Source of the DNA: Hyphomicrobiales bacterium
Lineage (GTDB): Bacteria > Pseudomonadota > Alphaproteobacteria > Rhizobiales > Xanthobacteraceae
Assembly: GCA_017305715.1 (NCBI GenBank)
Contig: JAFKKG010000018.1
Location: forward strand, 186,001-250,000
Length of the DNA stretch: 64,000 nucleotides
Direction of reading: 5' to 3'
In this document: piece by piece, positions 53,554 through 61,907 of the stretch
Numbering within the stretch: position 1 is the stretch's first letter
Layout: each line of letters begins with the position of its first letter
Program-made: the position numbers and the translations under genes
Notes under the pieces: generated by a model
Told to the model about the DNA's origin: nothing
The model's input: only the letters and a program-made list of their open reading frames with translations
Database searches by the model: none

Positions 53554-54678
53554 CTATTTGGGCTGGAAGTTCGGATGGATGACGGCGCCGTCCCTGGTCA
53601 GCGCGGTGGCCTTGACCAGTTCGTCGTCCCAATTGACCGCGAGCGCCTTGTTCGGCTTGTCGACCATGGTCTCGATGAAGGAGAACAGGTTGCGGGCGTA
53701 GAGGCTGGAGGCGGACTGCGCGACACGGCCGGCGACATTGGTGTAGCCGACTATTTTGATGCCGTCGGCGTCGACGACCTCGCCGGGCCTGGCGCCCTCG
53801 ACATTGCCGCCGCGTTCGACCGCCAGATCGACCAGCACCGAACCCGGCTTCATCGACCTGACCATCTCGGCGCTGACCAGTTTTGGCGCCGGACGGCCCG
53901 GGATCAAGGCGGTGGTGATCACGATGTCCTGCTTCTTGACGTGCTCGGCAGTCAGCGCTGCCTGCTTGGCCTGGTATTCTTTCGACATCTCCTTGGCGTA
54001 GCCGCCGGCGGTCTGGGCGTTCTTGAATTCCTCGTCCTCGACCGCGAGGAATTTGGCGCCGAGGCTTTCGACCTGCTCCTTGGTCGCAGGCCGCACGTCG
54101 GTCGCGGTGACGACGGCACCGAGCCGGCGCGCGGTCGCGATCGCCTGCAGGCCGGCGACGCCGACGCCCATCACGAACACCTTGGCCGCCGGCACCGTGC
54201 CGGCCGCGGTCATCATCATCGGGAAGGCGCGGCCGAACGCCTCGGCAGCCTCGATCACCGCGCGGTAGCCGGCGAGGTTGGCCTGCGAGGACAACACGTC
54301 CATCACCTGCGCGCGGGTGATGCGCGGCATCAATTCCATCGCGAACGCGGAAACACCGGATTCGGCAATCGTCTTCAGTGCCGCCTCATTGCCGTAGGGA
54401 TCCATGATGGCGACGACCAGCGCGCCGCGCTTGTACTGGCCGAGCTCACTCGCCTCCGGGCGCTTCACCTTGATGATGATGTCGGCATCTTTCAGCGCAT
54501 CGGCACTGACGGTGGCGCCGGCCGCGGTGTATTCGGAATCGGGCAGGCCCGACTTGATGCCGGCGCCCGGCTCGACCAGCACTTCGGCGCCGATCGCCTT
54601 GAACTTCTTCACGGTATCGGGGGAAGCAGCCACCCGTGGCTCGGACGGATCGATTTCCTTGGCAACGGCAATCTTCAT
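53554..54678 (-). CDS. pntA1: NAD(P) transhydrogenase subunit alpha, NAD-binding part (374 aa)
   Basis: Soluble domain I: MKIAVAKEIDPSEPRVAASP, RRLGAVVTATDVRPATKEQV (NAD-binding), MGVGVAGLQAIATARRLGA and VITTALIPGRPAPKLVSAEM are diagnostic of PntA/alanine dehydrogenase-related proteins. It binds NADH. It is the first gene of the pnt operon, and 137 bp upstream lies the oxidase subunit IV gene. Confidence 0.95.
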   Translation of the reverse strand: MKIAVAKEIDPSEPRVAASPDTVKKFKAIGAEVLVEPGAGIKSGLPDSEYTAAGATVSADALKDADIIIKVKRPEASELGQYKRGALVVAIMDPYGNEAALKTIAESGVSAFAMELMPRITRAQVMDVLSSQANLAGYRAVIEAAEAFGRAFPMMMTAAGTVPAAKVFVMGVGVAGLQAIATARRLGAVVTATDVRPATKEQVESLGAKFLAVEDEEFKNAQTAGGYAKEMSKEYQAKQAALTAEHVKKQDIVITTALIPGRPAPKLVSAEMVRSMKPGSVLVDLAVERGGNVEGARPGEVVDADGIKIVGYTNVAGRVAQSASSLYARNLFSFIETMVDKPNKALAVNWDDELVKATALTRDGAVIHPNFQPK

Positions 54679-54815
54679 GAGGCCTCCGGCGGACGCGAGG
54701 GCGCGCGCGCGATCAAACTAGCGTTATTTCCGCTGAGTTGGATACCGGTTTTACAACCGGGCGACGTGCAAATTTTTCTGGTCACCGCCGCCTGGGCGGT
54801 GCAGCCGGTGACGCA

Positions 54816-54968
54816 TCAGGTCAGGAAGTAGCCCATCAGGGCGACGATCACGACAACGGCGGCGGTGCCGTATTTGACCAGCATGATGAACCCTTCATAG
54901 GTCTGCTCATGGGCCGGATAATCATTGCCGTCAGCGGTCGTGTAGGCCACTTCGCTATGGTCTGCCAT
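54816..54968 (-). CDS. aa3-type cytochrome c oxidase subunit IV (50 aa)
   Basis: A very short gene starting at ATG 54968: MADHSEVAYTTADGNDYPAH, then EQTYEGFIMLVKYGTAAVVV and IVALMGYFLT. It has a polar N-terminus with the Y-P-A-H-E-x-T-Y-x-G-F motif followed by one membrane helix, exactly the layout of the tiny subunit IV of alphaproteobacterial aa3 oxidases. It lies just upstream of pntA1 in the same direction; this neighbourhood recurs in Bradyrhizobium relatives. It is easily missed because of its size. Confidence 0.85.
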   Translation of the reverse strand: MADHSEVAYTTADGNDYPAHEQTYEGFIMLVKYGTAAVVVIVALMGYFLT

Positions 54969-55049
54969 CGGTGTCCCCAGTCAAATCGTCGATCTCGCGA
55001 GCCATTACCGCAAAGCCGCAGGCAGGGCAACGGCACAAAGCCTATCGGG

Positions 55050-55436
55050 TCATATGGAAGGCCAATTATCCCGAATCCAGCGGGTCAGGCTTTCCTCGCT
55101 GACCTCGCCGGCGGCAAGGGAAAGGATGATGGCAGTGGCGTGCGCCGGGTCAGGCGCAAACGGGATGTCGTTGACCCGCAGGAACACCATCATGGCGTGG
55201 AACGCGGTGCGCTTGTTGCCGTCCACAAAGGCGTGGTTACGGGCAAGACCGAACGCATAGGCTGCGGCAAGCGCGGCCATATCAGTCTGTCCATAAGCCC
55301 ATTGATTGACCGGCCGCATAACCGCGGATTCCAGAAGGCCATGATCCCGGAGCCCCTCCGGTCCGCCGAATCTCGCCAGTTGCTCGGCATGCATGTCGAT
55401 GACTTCGTCGACATCGAGCCAAATCGGCTCGCTCAT
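55050..55436 (-). CDS. Doc/Fic-fold toxin of a type II toxin-antitoxin system (128 aa)
   Basis: Death-on-curing family: DVDEVIDMHAEQLARFGGPE, LESAVMRPVNQWAYGQTD and NHAFVDGNKRTAFHAMMVFL, whose H-x-F-x-D-G-N-K-R segment is the catalytic Fic/Doc motif. Doc phosphorylates EF-Tu and halts translation. The start overlaps the antitoxin stop (ATGA, 55433-55436). The partner is an AbrB-type antitoxin rather than Phd, a pairing common in alphaproteobacteria. Confidence 0.85.
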   Translation of the reverse strand: MSEPIWLDVDEVIDMHAEQLARFGGPEGLRDHGLLESAVMRPVNQWAYGQTDMAALAAAYAFGLARNHAFVDGNKRTAFHAMMVFLRVNDIPFAPDPAHATAIILSLAAGEVSEESLTRWIRDNWPSI

Positions 55437-55714
55437 TTTGCAAGCGCGGCAAACGTATCGCGATATTCGTGCATGACTTGGCGGGCGATTTCCATCGTCC
55501 GCGCATGCTTGGGGTTGAACGGCGACAGCCGCAGGCTGCCGTCCGGTTGCTCGACCGGATAGAACTTGTCGCCTTCCTTGAGATTGAGCCGTGCAAGCAG
55601 CTCCTTTGGCAGGATCACGCCAACCGAATTGCCAATCTTCCGAATTTGAAGGGCGTTGTCCTCAAGCTTGTATTCGCTGGGGGCTTCGTTCAGCCCGCGA
55701 GGGATTTTGGTCAT
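55433..55714 (-). CDS. AbrB/MazE-type antitoxin (93 aa)
   Basis: The SpoVT/AbrB swapped-hairpin core ALQIRKIGNSVGVILPKELL plus LNLKEGDKFYPVEQPDGSLR is the DNA-binding domain. The C-terminal helix region (KHARTMEIARQVMHEYRDTF) should wrap the Doc toxin. ATG 55714 starts the usual MTKIPRGLNEA. It is first in the operon and probably binds the palindrome at 55727-55745 to repress it. Confidence 0.85.
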   Translation of the reverse strand: MTKIPRGLNEAPSEYKLEDNALQIRKIGNSVGVILPKELLARLNLKEGDKFYPVEQPDGSLRLSPFNPKHARTMEIARQVMHEYRDTFAALAK

Positions 55715-55726
55715 TGTAGCGGCTCC

Positions 55727-55745
55727 GTTATACAGAACGTATAAC
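55727..55745. promoter_or_regulatory. Toxin-antitoxin operator, perfect palindrome GTTATACAGAACGTATAAC
   Basis: Perfect 7-bp arms GTTATAC / GTATAAC around AGAAC lie 13 bp upstream of the antitoxin ATG. AT-rich palindromes at this position are the usual autoregulatory site for AbrB/MazE-type antitoxins, and the GTATAAC arm could overlap a -10 element. A partial second site (ACAGAACAGTTCG) follows at about 55780. Confidence 0.6.
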
Positions 55746-55790
55746 ATGCGCTTTGAAATCGTTCAACAAATGTTTTACAGAACAGTTCGA

Positions 55791-55989
55791 TCCGTTCCGG
55801 CGAGGATGCCTTGAAATACGGCCCTTCCGTTTGCGCTAGGGTCGCATCATGCCCGTCATGGCAGGCCGGTGTCGGCGGAAGCGGCCCTTCGGCTGCGCCG
55901 GAATCGATGGCGAACAGCGAGCCGGCCACCAAGGCCGCCGCTCCCAGCACCGCGCGTCGCGTCGGCGTGTCGACTATCAGCCACTCCAA
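55791..55989 (-). pseudogene. Remnant of an intradiol ring-cleavage dioxygenase (N-terminal ~66 residues)
   Basis: The frame encodes VDTPTRRAVLGAAALVAGSL, a twin-arginine-like signal, then LPPTPACHDGHDATLAQTEG and PYFKASSPER, matching the N-terminus of secreted protocatechuate/intradiol dioxygenases. Homology stops at SPER; the remaining two thirds with the iron-binding Tyr/His residues are absent on either side of the toxin-antitoxin module. The start would be TTG or an eroded ATG. The gene was probably truncated when the toxin-antitoxin module arrived or by a linked deletion. Confidence 0.65.
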
Positions 55990-56035
55990 TCGTCGCCGTT
56001 ACCATAGCGCGCCACGACGGCCGAAATTGTCGCGC

Positions 56036-57913
56036 TCAGCCCATCGCTTCGAGTTCGTCGATCATGCCTGATATGACGGAGAGTCCGCCGTCCCAGAATT
56101 TGGGATCCTTGGCATCGAGCCCGAACGGCTTCAGCAATTCGGAATAATGCTTGGTGCCGCCGGCCGCCAGCATGGCGAGATAGCGCTCGGCAAAGCCGTC
56201 GGAGGCGTTCTCGTAGACCGCATAGAGCGAGTTCACCAGGCAGTCGCCGAACGCATAGGCGTAGACGTAGAACGGCGAATGGATGAAGTGCGGGATGTAC
56301 ATCCAGAAATTCTCATAGCCCGGACGGATGTCGATGGCGGGCCCGAGGCTCTCGCCCTGCACGCTGAGCCAGATCTCGCCGATGCGCTGGGCGGTCAGTT
56401 CGCCGTTCTTGCGCTCGGTGTGAATGGCGCGCTCGAACGAGTAGAACGCGATCTGCCGCACCACGGTGTTGATCATGTCCTCGACCTTGCCGGCCAGCAG
56501 CGCCTGGCGCTGCTTTGCACTCTTGGTCTGCGCAAGCAGCCGCTTGAAGGTCAGCATCTCGCCGAACACGCTGGCGGTTTCCGCCAGCGTCAGCGGCGTC
56601 GGCGCCATCAGCGCTCCATTTTTCGCCGCCAGCACCTGGTGCACGCCGTGACCGAGCTCATGCGCCAGCGTCATCACGTCGCGCGGCTTGCCCTGATAAT
56701 TCATCAAGACATAGGGATGCGCCGACGGCGTGGTCGGATGCGAGAAGGCGCCGGGCGCCTTGCCCGGCCGTACCGGCGCGTCGATCCAGCGATCGGTGAA
56801 GAAGCGCTCGGCGATATCGGCCATCTCGCCCGAAAAGCCGCGATAGGCCGTCAGCACCATGTTGCGCGCCTCGGGCCAGGCGATCGTGCCGGTCGCCGCG
56901 AACGGCAGCGGCGCGTTGCGGTCCCAATGCGCCAGCTTCTTCTTTTTGAACCAGCCGGCCTTGAGCGCGTAATAGCGATGCGACAGAAGCGGATAGGCAG
57001 CGCGCACGGAGGCGACCAGCGCGTCGACCACCTCGCGCTCGACGCGGTTGTTGAGATGCCGGGAATCGGCGACATCGGCAAAGCCGCGCCAGCGGTCGGA
57101 AATCTCCTTGTCCTTGGCGAGCGTGTTGGTGATGAGCGCAAAGGTGCGCTCGTTCTCCTTGAAGGTCTTCGCCAGTGCCTGCCCCGCCGCCTTGCGCTTT
57201 TCGCCCGCGCGGTCCTGCAGGAAATTCAGCGTCGGCTCGATTGCAAGCTCCTTGCCGCCGACCCTAAAGCGCAGGCCCGAGATGGTCTGGTCGAACAGCC
57301 GATTCCAGGCGGCATAGCCGCTCTGGGATTTCTCGTGGAACAATTGCTCGACGCGATCCTCGAGCTGATACGGCTTGTCCTTGCGCAGATCCTCGATCCA
57401 CGGGCGATAATAAGCGAGCGCGGGCGTCTGCAGGGCGCGTTCGATCACGGCATCGTCGACGCGATTGAGTTCGAGCCCGAAGAACAGCAGATGCACCGAT
57501 GCGGCCGTCAGCCGCTCCGAAACGTCACCGTAGAATTTGGAGATCTTGGGATCGACGCTGTCGCCGGCATGAACGAGACCGGCATAGGAGCCGAGCCGGC
57601 CGGCGAGGTCGTCGATCGCCTCATAGCGCCTGACCGCCTCGGCGAGCCACTGCCCGCCGTCATCCTTTGCAACATGCCCGGCAAGCTTGCCCTTGTAGTC
57701 CGTCTCGAACGCGGCGCAATCGGCATCCATCTTCTGCAAATCACGGATGATTTCGGGCGCGTCGATGCCGGCATAGAGGTCGGACAGATTCCACTCCGGC
57801 AGCTTACCGGCCTTTGATTTGGCCGCTGCAGCCTTGCCGACGGCAGATCCCCTGCTCGCTGTGGCTTTGCGGGACGTCTTGCTGGCACGGGATGTCGCAG
57901 ATTTCGCGGTCAT
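56036..57913 (-). CDS. pepF: Oligoendopeptidase F, M3 family (625 aa)
   Basis: The zinc motif HELGHGVHQVLA (H-E-x-x-H) is near residue 425 with the downstream Glu in TPLTLAETASVFGEM; M3 features include SHPTTPSAHPYVLMNYQGK and IPHFIHSPFYVYAYAFGDCL. It cleaves short peptides in the cytoplasm. A Lys/Ala/Ser-rich N-terminal tail of about 45 residues precedes the catalytic part. ATG 57913 is preferred over a TTG four codons earlier. Confidence 0.92.
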   Translation of the reverse strand: MTAKSATSRASKTSRKATASRGSAVGKAAAAKSKAGKLPEWNLSDLYAGIDAPEIIRDLQKMDADCAAFETDYKGKLAGHVAKDDGGQWLAEAVRRYEAIDDLAGRLGSYAGLVHAGDSVDPKISKFYGDVSERLTAASVHLLFFGLELNRVDDAVIERALQTPALAYYRPWIEDLRKDKPYQLEDRVEQLFHEKSQSGYAAWNRLFDQTISGLRFRVGGKELAIEPTLNFLQDRAGEKRKAAGQALAKTFKENERTFALITNTLAKDKEISDRWRGFADVADSRHLNNRVEREVVDALVASVRAAYPLLSHRYYALKAGWFKKKKLAHWDRNAPLPFAATGTIAWPEARNMVLTAYRGFSGEMADIAERFFTDRWIDAPVRPGKAPGAFSHPTTPSAHPYVLMNYQGKPRDVMTLAHELGHGVHQVLAAKNGALMAPTPLTLAETASVFGEMLTFKRLLAQTKSAKQRQALLAGKVEDMINTVVRQIAFYSFERAIHTERKNGELTAQRIGEIWLSVQGESLGPAIDIRPGYENFWMYIPHFIHSPFYVYAYAFGDCLVNSLYAVYENASDGFAERYLAMLAAGGTKHYSELLKPFGLDAKDPKFWDGGLSVISGMIDELEAMG

Positions 57914-57970
57914 GAATACTTTCAAATTGGCGGGATGATTAAGCGACGTGACGATAAATGGACCAGGCGA

Positions 57971-58414
57971 TCAGGCGAATGCCGCGAGCTGGGGTGCGAA
58001 CTGGACCAGCAGTTCCTCGCTCTCCGCAATCATCGGCTCAAGCTTGTCGTGAATGGCGTTTCGAACCGCACACCACAGCGTAATCGCCCGAACCATCAGC
58101 CACGGCGTCGACGGGATCGCCGCGCGCGCATGCAGCGCGAGGAGATCGAGGTTTCGATGCTCGAACAGCAGCCGGCCCGATCCGTCTTCCAGAACATAGC
58201 GGCCGCCGATCCGGGACACGCACAGCTCGCAGGCCTGATCCGGAAGCGGGCCCAGCAGATAGAACTGGGCATCACCCCTTTCCGTCGTGCCGGTTTCCCA
58301 TTGGCGGCCGGTCGACGGCGCGAGCGCGGCCTGTAACGCCGCGACGAGGGTGTTGAGTTCCCTTTCGCTCCACGCCCCGGTTTGCCGGGCGCGCTCGAAC
58401 GCAACCACGCTCAT
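57971..58414 (-). CDS. Hypothetical protein coupled to an HTH regulator (147 aa)
   Basis: MSVVAFERARQTGAWSEREL, then LYLLGPLPDQACELCVSRIG-like sequence (FYLLGPLPDQACELCVSRIG) and RYVLEDGSGRLLFEHRNLDL. It is soluble with no membrane segment. I do not recognise the family. Its start codon overlaps the stop of the HTH gene (ATGA at 58411-58414), so the two must be co-translated and probably act together. A sensor or effector partner of the regulator is possible. Confidence 0.6.
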   Translation of the reverse strand: MSVVAFERARQTGAWSERELNTLVAALQAALAPSTGRQWETGTTERGDAQFYLLGPLPDQACELCVSRIGGRYVLEDGSGRLLFEHRNLDLLALHARAAIPSTPWLMVRAITLWCAVRNAIHDKLEPMIAESEELLVQFAPQLAAFA

Positions 58415-58743
58415 TTTTTCTCCGCTCCGAACAGCAGCCGGTGCAGCTCCGGCTCGTAATACATCAACAGATGCCTAGCGAACGCGGCTTGTTCAAGACC
58501 CAGTTCGCCGGCCCACGCGCCCATGATTTCAGTCGGAACGCGGCTGAACCCGTTCTCGACCTGCGAGATGAACGTGTAATATTTGAGACCAAGCTTTGCT
58601 GCGAGATCGGCCTGCGACAATCCGGCGTCGGCCCGGCGCTGCTTGAGCCAATCTCCGGCCTGTTTCCGCAATTGCCGGGCTTCCGTGGCGACGTTGCCCG
58701 GAAGCTGTCCAGCGAAAATATCTTGATGTTTTGCTCGTTTCAT
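58411..58743 (-). CDS. XRE-family helix-turn-helix regulator (110 aa)
   Basis: The HTH core KQRRADAGLSQADLAAKLGL, KYYTFISQVENGFSRVPTEI is the lambda-repressor-like fold; a C-terminal helical part follows (ELGLEQAAFARHLLMYYEPE). No metal or ligand domain is present. It is the first gene of a two-gene unit and probably autoregulated. A GGTAG-N6-CTACC repeat occurs about 35 bp upstream. Confidence 0.75.
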   Translation of the reverse strand: MKRAKHQDIFAGQLPGNVATEARQLRKQAGDWLKQRRADAGLSQADLAAKLGLKYYTFISQVENGFSRVPTEIMGAWAGELGLEQAAFARHLLMYYEPELHRLLFGAEKK

Positions 58744-58840
58744 GATTACTAAACTATGCAGATTGAATTACGAAGCAGGTAGTGTTCCCTACCACAATTT
58801 CGCGGTTTCGGTCAGCGAGGCCTCGGGAGGCAACAATCCA

Positions 58841-59182
58841 ATGGCGATTGCAGACCGCGGCCGGATGGTCCGGGCCAAGGATCAGGAAAGCGCGGGCCGC
58901 GGCAAGGAGTTGATGGCCGGCATTCTGCTGCTGGCGCTGATCGCGGCGCTCGGCATCCGGAACACCGTGCCGCTGGACGCGCTGGCGCCTGTGATCGTCA
59001 CGCTGCTGTTTGCGGCCGGCGCCATCACGGCCGGTTTCGCGCTGCTGTGCAGGCGCGACCGGCTCCGTTCCATGTGGTTCGACCTCGCCGGCGGCCTGAC
59101 TTTCATCGGCGTCGTGCTGTCCGTTCTGATCGAGCCGGATCAGATGATCAGACTCTTCGCCCTTTCGGATCAACCTGAGTAG
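58841..59182 (+). CDS. Small membrane protein of unknown function (113 aa)
   Basis: Three hydrophobic segments after a polar start: ELMAGILLLALIAALGI, APVIVTLLFAAGAITAGFAL and FDLAGGLTFIGVVLSVLIEP. ATG 58841 follows GGGAGG (58824-58829) at 11-nt spacing. No family is recognised. The next gene (59307) encodes a TerC-type protein, which could be co-expressed. Confidence 0.65.
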   Translation: MAIADRGRMVRAKDQESAGRGKELMAGILLLALIAALGIRNTVPLDALAPVIVTLLFAAGAITAGFALLCRRDRLRSMWFDLAGGLTFIGVVLSVLIEPDQMIRLFALSDQPE

Positions 59183-59306
59183 CGGGAAGGAATTTCCGCA
59201 AATCGACTGCGTCTTTCCTTGACGGTGTTTGCGTCCAAGCCCGGGCCCCTCTGGCAGTTCAATCGAACTGCGATGTCGGATTGGACTTCTGAATGGAGTG
59301 GCCCGC

Positions 59307-59945
59307 ATGCTGGAGATGATTTCTTCCCAATCCCTGACGGCACTTTTCCAGGTCGTGATGATCGACCTGGTGCTCGCGGGCGACAACGCGATCGTGATCG
59401 GGCTCGCAGCCGCCGGGCTCCCCGAGGGTCAGCGCAGGAAAGCGATCCTGGTCGGCATTCTGGCCGCCACGCTGCTGCGGATCGGCTTCGCCTCGATTAC
59501 GGTCCAGTTGCTGCAGATCATCGGACTGTTGCTCGCCGGCGGCGTTCTCCTGCTCTGGGTATGCTGGAAGATGTGGCGCGAGCTGCGCACGTCGCATCAA
59601 CCGACGTTTCAAAGTTTGTCGTCCGCAAGCGCGATCGATACACCAGCCGGTGCGGGCCGCCAGAAAACGCTTGGCCAGGCCGTCTGGCAGATCACCCTCG
59701 CGGATGTCTCGATGTCGCTCGACAACGTGCTCGCGGTCGCAGGTGCGGCGCGCGAGCATCCAATGATCCTGATATTCGGCCTGGCACTTTCCATCGCGCT
59801 GATGGGACTCGCCGCCAGCTTCATCGCGCGCATCCTGGAAAAGCATCGCTGGATCGCCTATGTCGGCCTCGCCATCATCCTCTATGTGGCTTTCGACATG
59901 TGCTATCGCGGCGCCCTGGAGGTGTGGCCTCTCCTCAACGCCTAG
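59307..59945 (+). CDS. TerC/YjbE-family integral membrane protein (212 aa)
   Basis: Seven hydrophobic segments with the TerC hallmark acidic motifs: VMIDLVLAGDNAIVIGLAAA (D-x-V-L-A-G-D-N-A) and LADVSMSLDNVLAVAGAARE (D-x-x-x-S-L-D-N-V). YjbE-type TerC proteins export manganese and help metallate exported enzymes. ATG 59307 with upstream GGAGTGG is used. I looked for a yybP-ykoY manganese riboswitch in the 124 bp upstream and saw none. Confidence 0.82.
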   Translation: MLEMISSQSLTALFQVVMIDLVLAGDNAIVIGLAAAGLPEGQRRKAILVGILAATLLRIGFASITVQLLQIIGLLLAGGVLLLWVCWKMWRELRTSHQPTFQSLSSASAIDTPAGAGRQKTLGQAVWQITLADVSMSLDNVLAVAGAAREHPMILIFGLALSIALMGLAASFIARILEKHRWIAYVGLAIILYVAFDMCYRGALEVWPLLNA

Positions 59946-59969
59946 CCGCTCGCCACGCGTCCCGAACAA

Positions 59970-59984
59970 TTAAGTGTGCGTTAA
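59970..59984. promoter_or_regulatory. CtrA box TTAA-N7-TTAA upstream of the sigma-54 response regulator
   Basis: TTAA at 59970-59973 and TTAA at 59981-59984 are separated by GTGTGCG (7 bp), an exact full CtrA site. It lies 58 bp before the start of the response regulator at 60043. In Caulobacter the NtrC-type regulators TacA and FlbD are CtrA-controlled, so the placement makes sense. Affinity was not scored. Confidence 0.5.
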
Positions 59985-60042
59985 TCGCCATAGGCGAGAG
60001 TGCCCCGATTCGATACAGTTGGCGTAACTTGCGGGGAAGACC

Positions 60043-61539
60043 ATGGCTGCCACCATTCTCATTGTCGATGACGACGCCGTGCAGCGCCGTTTGGTTGAAA
60101 ACATGGTGCAGAAGTGCGGCTATGAGCCCCTCGTCGTCGACAGCGGCGATGCCGCGGTGGCCCTTCTGACCGCGCCAGACGCGCAGCCGATCGATGCCGT
60201 CGTTCTCGATCTCGTGATGCCGGGCCTCGATGGCCTCGGCGTGCTCGCAAGAATTCGTGAGGCAGGTTTGACCGTTCCGGTCATCGTGCAGACCGCCCAT
60301 GGCGGCATCGACAATGTGGTTTCGGCGATGCGCGCCGGCGCGCAGGACTTCGTGGTCAAGCCGGTCGGCTTCGAACGGTTGCAGGTCAGCTTGCGCAATG
60401 CGCTCAACGCGCAGGCCCTGAAAGGCGAATTGCAGCGCATCCGGCACAGCCGCGAAGGCCGGCTGACCTTTGCCGATATCATCACCCGCAGCGAAACCAT
60501 GGCCGGCGTGCTGCGCACCGCACAGAAGGCCGCCTCGTCGGGCATTCCGGTGCTGATCGAAGGCGAGTCCGGCGTCGGCAAGGAATTGTTCGCGCGCGCC
60601 ATCCACGGCAGCGGCGAGCGCAAGGCCAAGCCGTTCGTCGCGGTCAATTGCGGCGCAATCCCCGACAATCTCGTGGAGTCGATCCTGTTCGGTCACGAGA
60701 AGGGCGCCTTCACCGGCGCCACCGAACGCCACACCGGTAAATTCGTCGAGGCCTCCGGCGGCACGTTGTTTCTCGACGAAGTCGGCGAACTGCCGCTCGC
60801 CGCGCAGGTGAAGCTGCTTCGCGCGCTGCAGGAAGGCACGGTCGAGGCCGTCGGCGGCCGCAAGCCGGTCAAGGTCGACGTCCGCATCATTTCGGCGACC
60901 AATCGCAAACTGCTCGACCACGTCAAGAACGGCGCGTTCCGAGAAGACCTGTTCTATCGGCTGCACGTGCTGCCGCTGACCATCCCGCCGCTGCGGGCGC
61001 GGCGCGAAGACATCCCGCATCTGCTGCGGCACTTCCTGGCGCGGTTTGCCGCCGAGGAGAACCGCACCATCACCGGCATCAGCGGCGAGGCCATGGCCTA
61101 TCTGGCGCAGCTCGATTGGCCCGGCAATATCCGCCAGCTCGAAAACACCGTGTACCGCGCCGTGGTGCTGAGCGAAGGCGACCAGCTTGGCCTGCCTGAT
61201 TTTCCGCAAGCCGCGGCCCATACGGCTGCAGATGCCCCAGCCTTGCACGCCGAACCCTTGATCGTCGGACCCTCCACAGCGCCCGCCATGGTCTCAGGTA
61301 ATGAGATACCCATCGCGCCCTTTGGCAACGCCGGCAGCCTGACCATGCTGACCGCGACCGGCGAGGTGCGGCCACTCGAGGAGATGGAGAACGAGATCAT
61401 CCGCTTTGCGATTTCGCATTATCGCGGACAGATGTCGGAGGTCGCGCGCCGCTTGAAGATCGGCCGCTCGACGCTCTATCGCAAGCTCGATGAGGCCGCG
61501 GCCAGTGATCCGGCCGAGGGCGCGCAAGACAACAACTGA
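60043..61539 (+). CDS. Sigma-54-dependent response regulator, NtrC family (498 aa)
   Basis: Receiver domain with phospho-accepting Asp56 (AVVLDLVMPGLDG) and conserved Lys in DFVVKPVGF. The AAA+ domain has Walker A EGESGVGKELFARAIHG near residue 173, the sigma-54 contact loop GAFTGA near 222, and Walker B GGTLFLDEVGELP. The C-terminal Fis-type HTH is MSEVARRLKIGRSTLYRKLD near residues 465-485. It activates sigma-54 promoters after phosphorylation. The ribosome site GGGGAAG precedes ATG 60043. The CtrA box at 59970 suggests a cell-cycle role like TacA; the partner kinase is unknown. Confidence 0.88.
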   Translation: MAATILIVDDDAVQRRLVENMVQKCGYEPLVVDSGDAAVALLTAPDAQPIDAVVLDLVMPGLDGLGVLARIREAGLTVPVIVQTAHGGIDNVVSAMRAGAQDFVVKPVGFERLQVSLRNALNAQALKGELQRIRHSREGRLTFADIITRSETMAGVLRTAQKAASSGIPVLIEGESGVGKELFARAIHGSGERKAKPFVAVNCGAIPDNLVESILFGHEKGAFTGATERHTGKFVEASGGTLFLDEVGELPLAAQVKLLRALQEGTVEAVGGRKPVKVDVRIISATNRKLLDHVKNGAFREDLFYRLHVLPLTIPPLRARREDIPHLLRHFLARFAAEENRTITGISGEAMAYLAQLDWPGNIRQLENTVYRAVVLSEGDQLGLPDFPQAAAHTAADAPALHAEPLIVGPSTAPAMVSGNEIPIAPFGNAGSLTMLTATGEVRPLEEMENEIIRFAISHYRGQMSEVARRLKIGRSTLYRKLDEAAASDPAEGAQDNN

Positions 61540-61907
61540 CAAGACAACCGAAACGCGTGGAGCCGATGATCGATCGTGGATGGATTATGGCGCTTCGGTG
61601 GCAGCCCGGCGTGCGCCGCTGATTCGGAACCTTCGAACCGTGGCTTGCCGGTGACAGACAAAAGCCGGGGGGCGTGGCAAAACCGCGCTACCCGAATGCA
61701 AATGGGTAGTTCGAGGTCAGTTTGTCGTGAGTTGCCCCCCGTGGCGCTGGCTGCATGAAAGGGGCGCATGTATCGTCTGCGTTTGAATCGTTGCGTGCAG
61801 GCGTACCGACCAAAGCGATCGAAGCCGGCGCTTTCGCGCAAGCTGTAACGAACGATACCTGAAGGACTGTTCCATGTCGGGGCAGTTCCGCCCAAGGGGG
61901 TGTGACG
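61540..61907. other. Intergenic stretch between the response regulator and the L,D-transpeptidase
   Basis: There is no credible gene in these 368 bp. A small hairpin CTACCC / GGGTAG (61688-61693 / 61704-61709) is present. I could not pick a convincing promoter, though the region must contain one for the downstream gene. No terminator with a T-run is visible after the response regulator. Confidence 0.5.

Noticed and set aside
59183-59306. yybP-ykoY manganese riboswitch before the TerC-family gene
   Set aside because: The conserved paired loops of that riboswitch could not be found in the 124 bp upstream.
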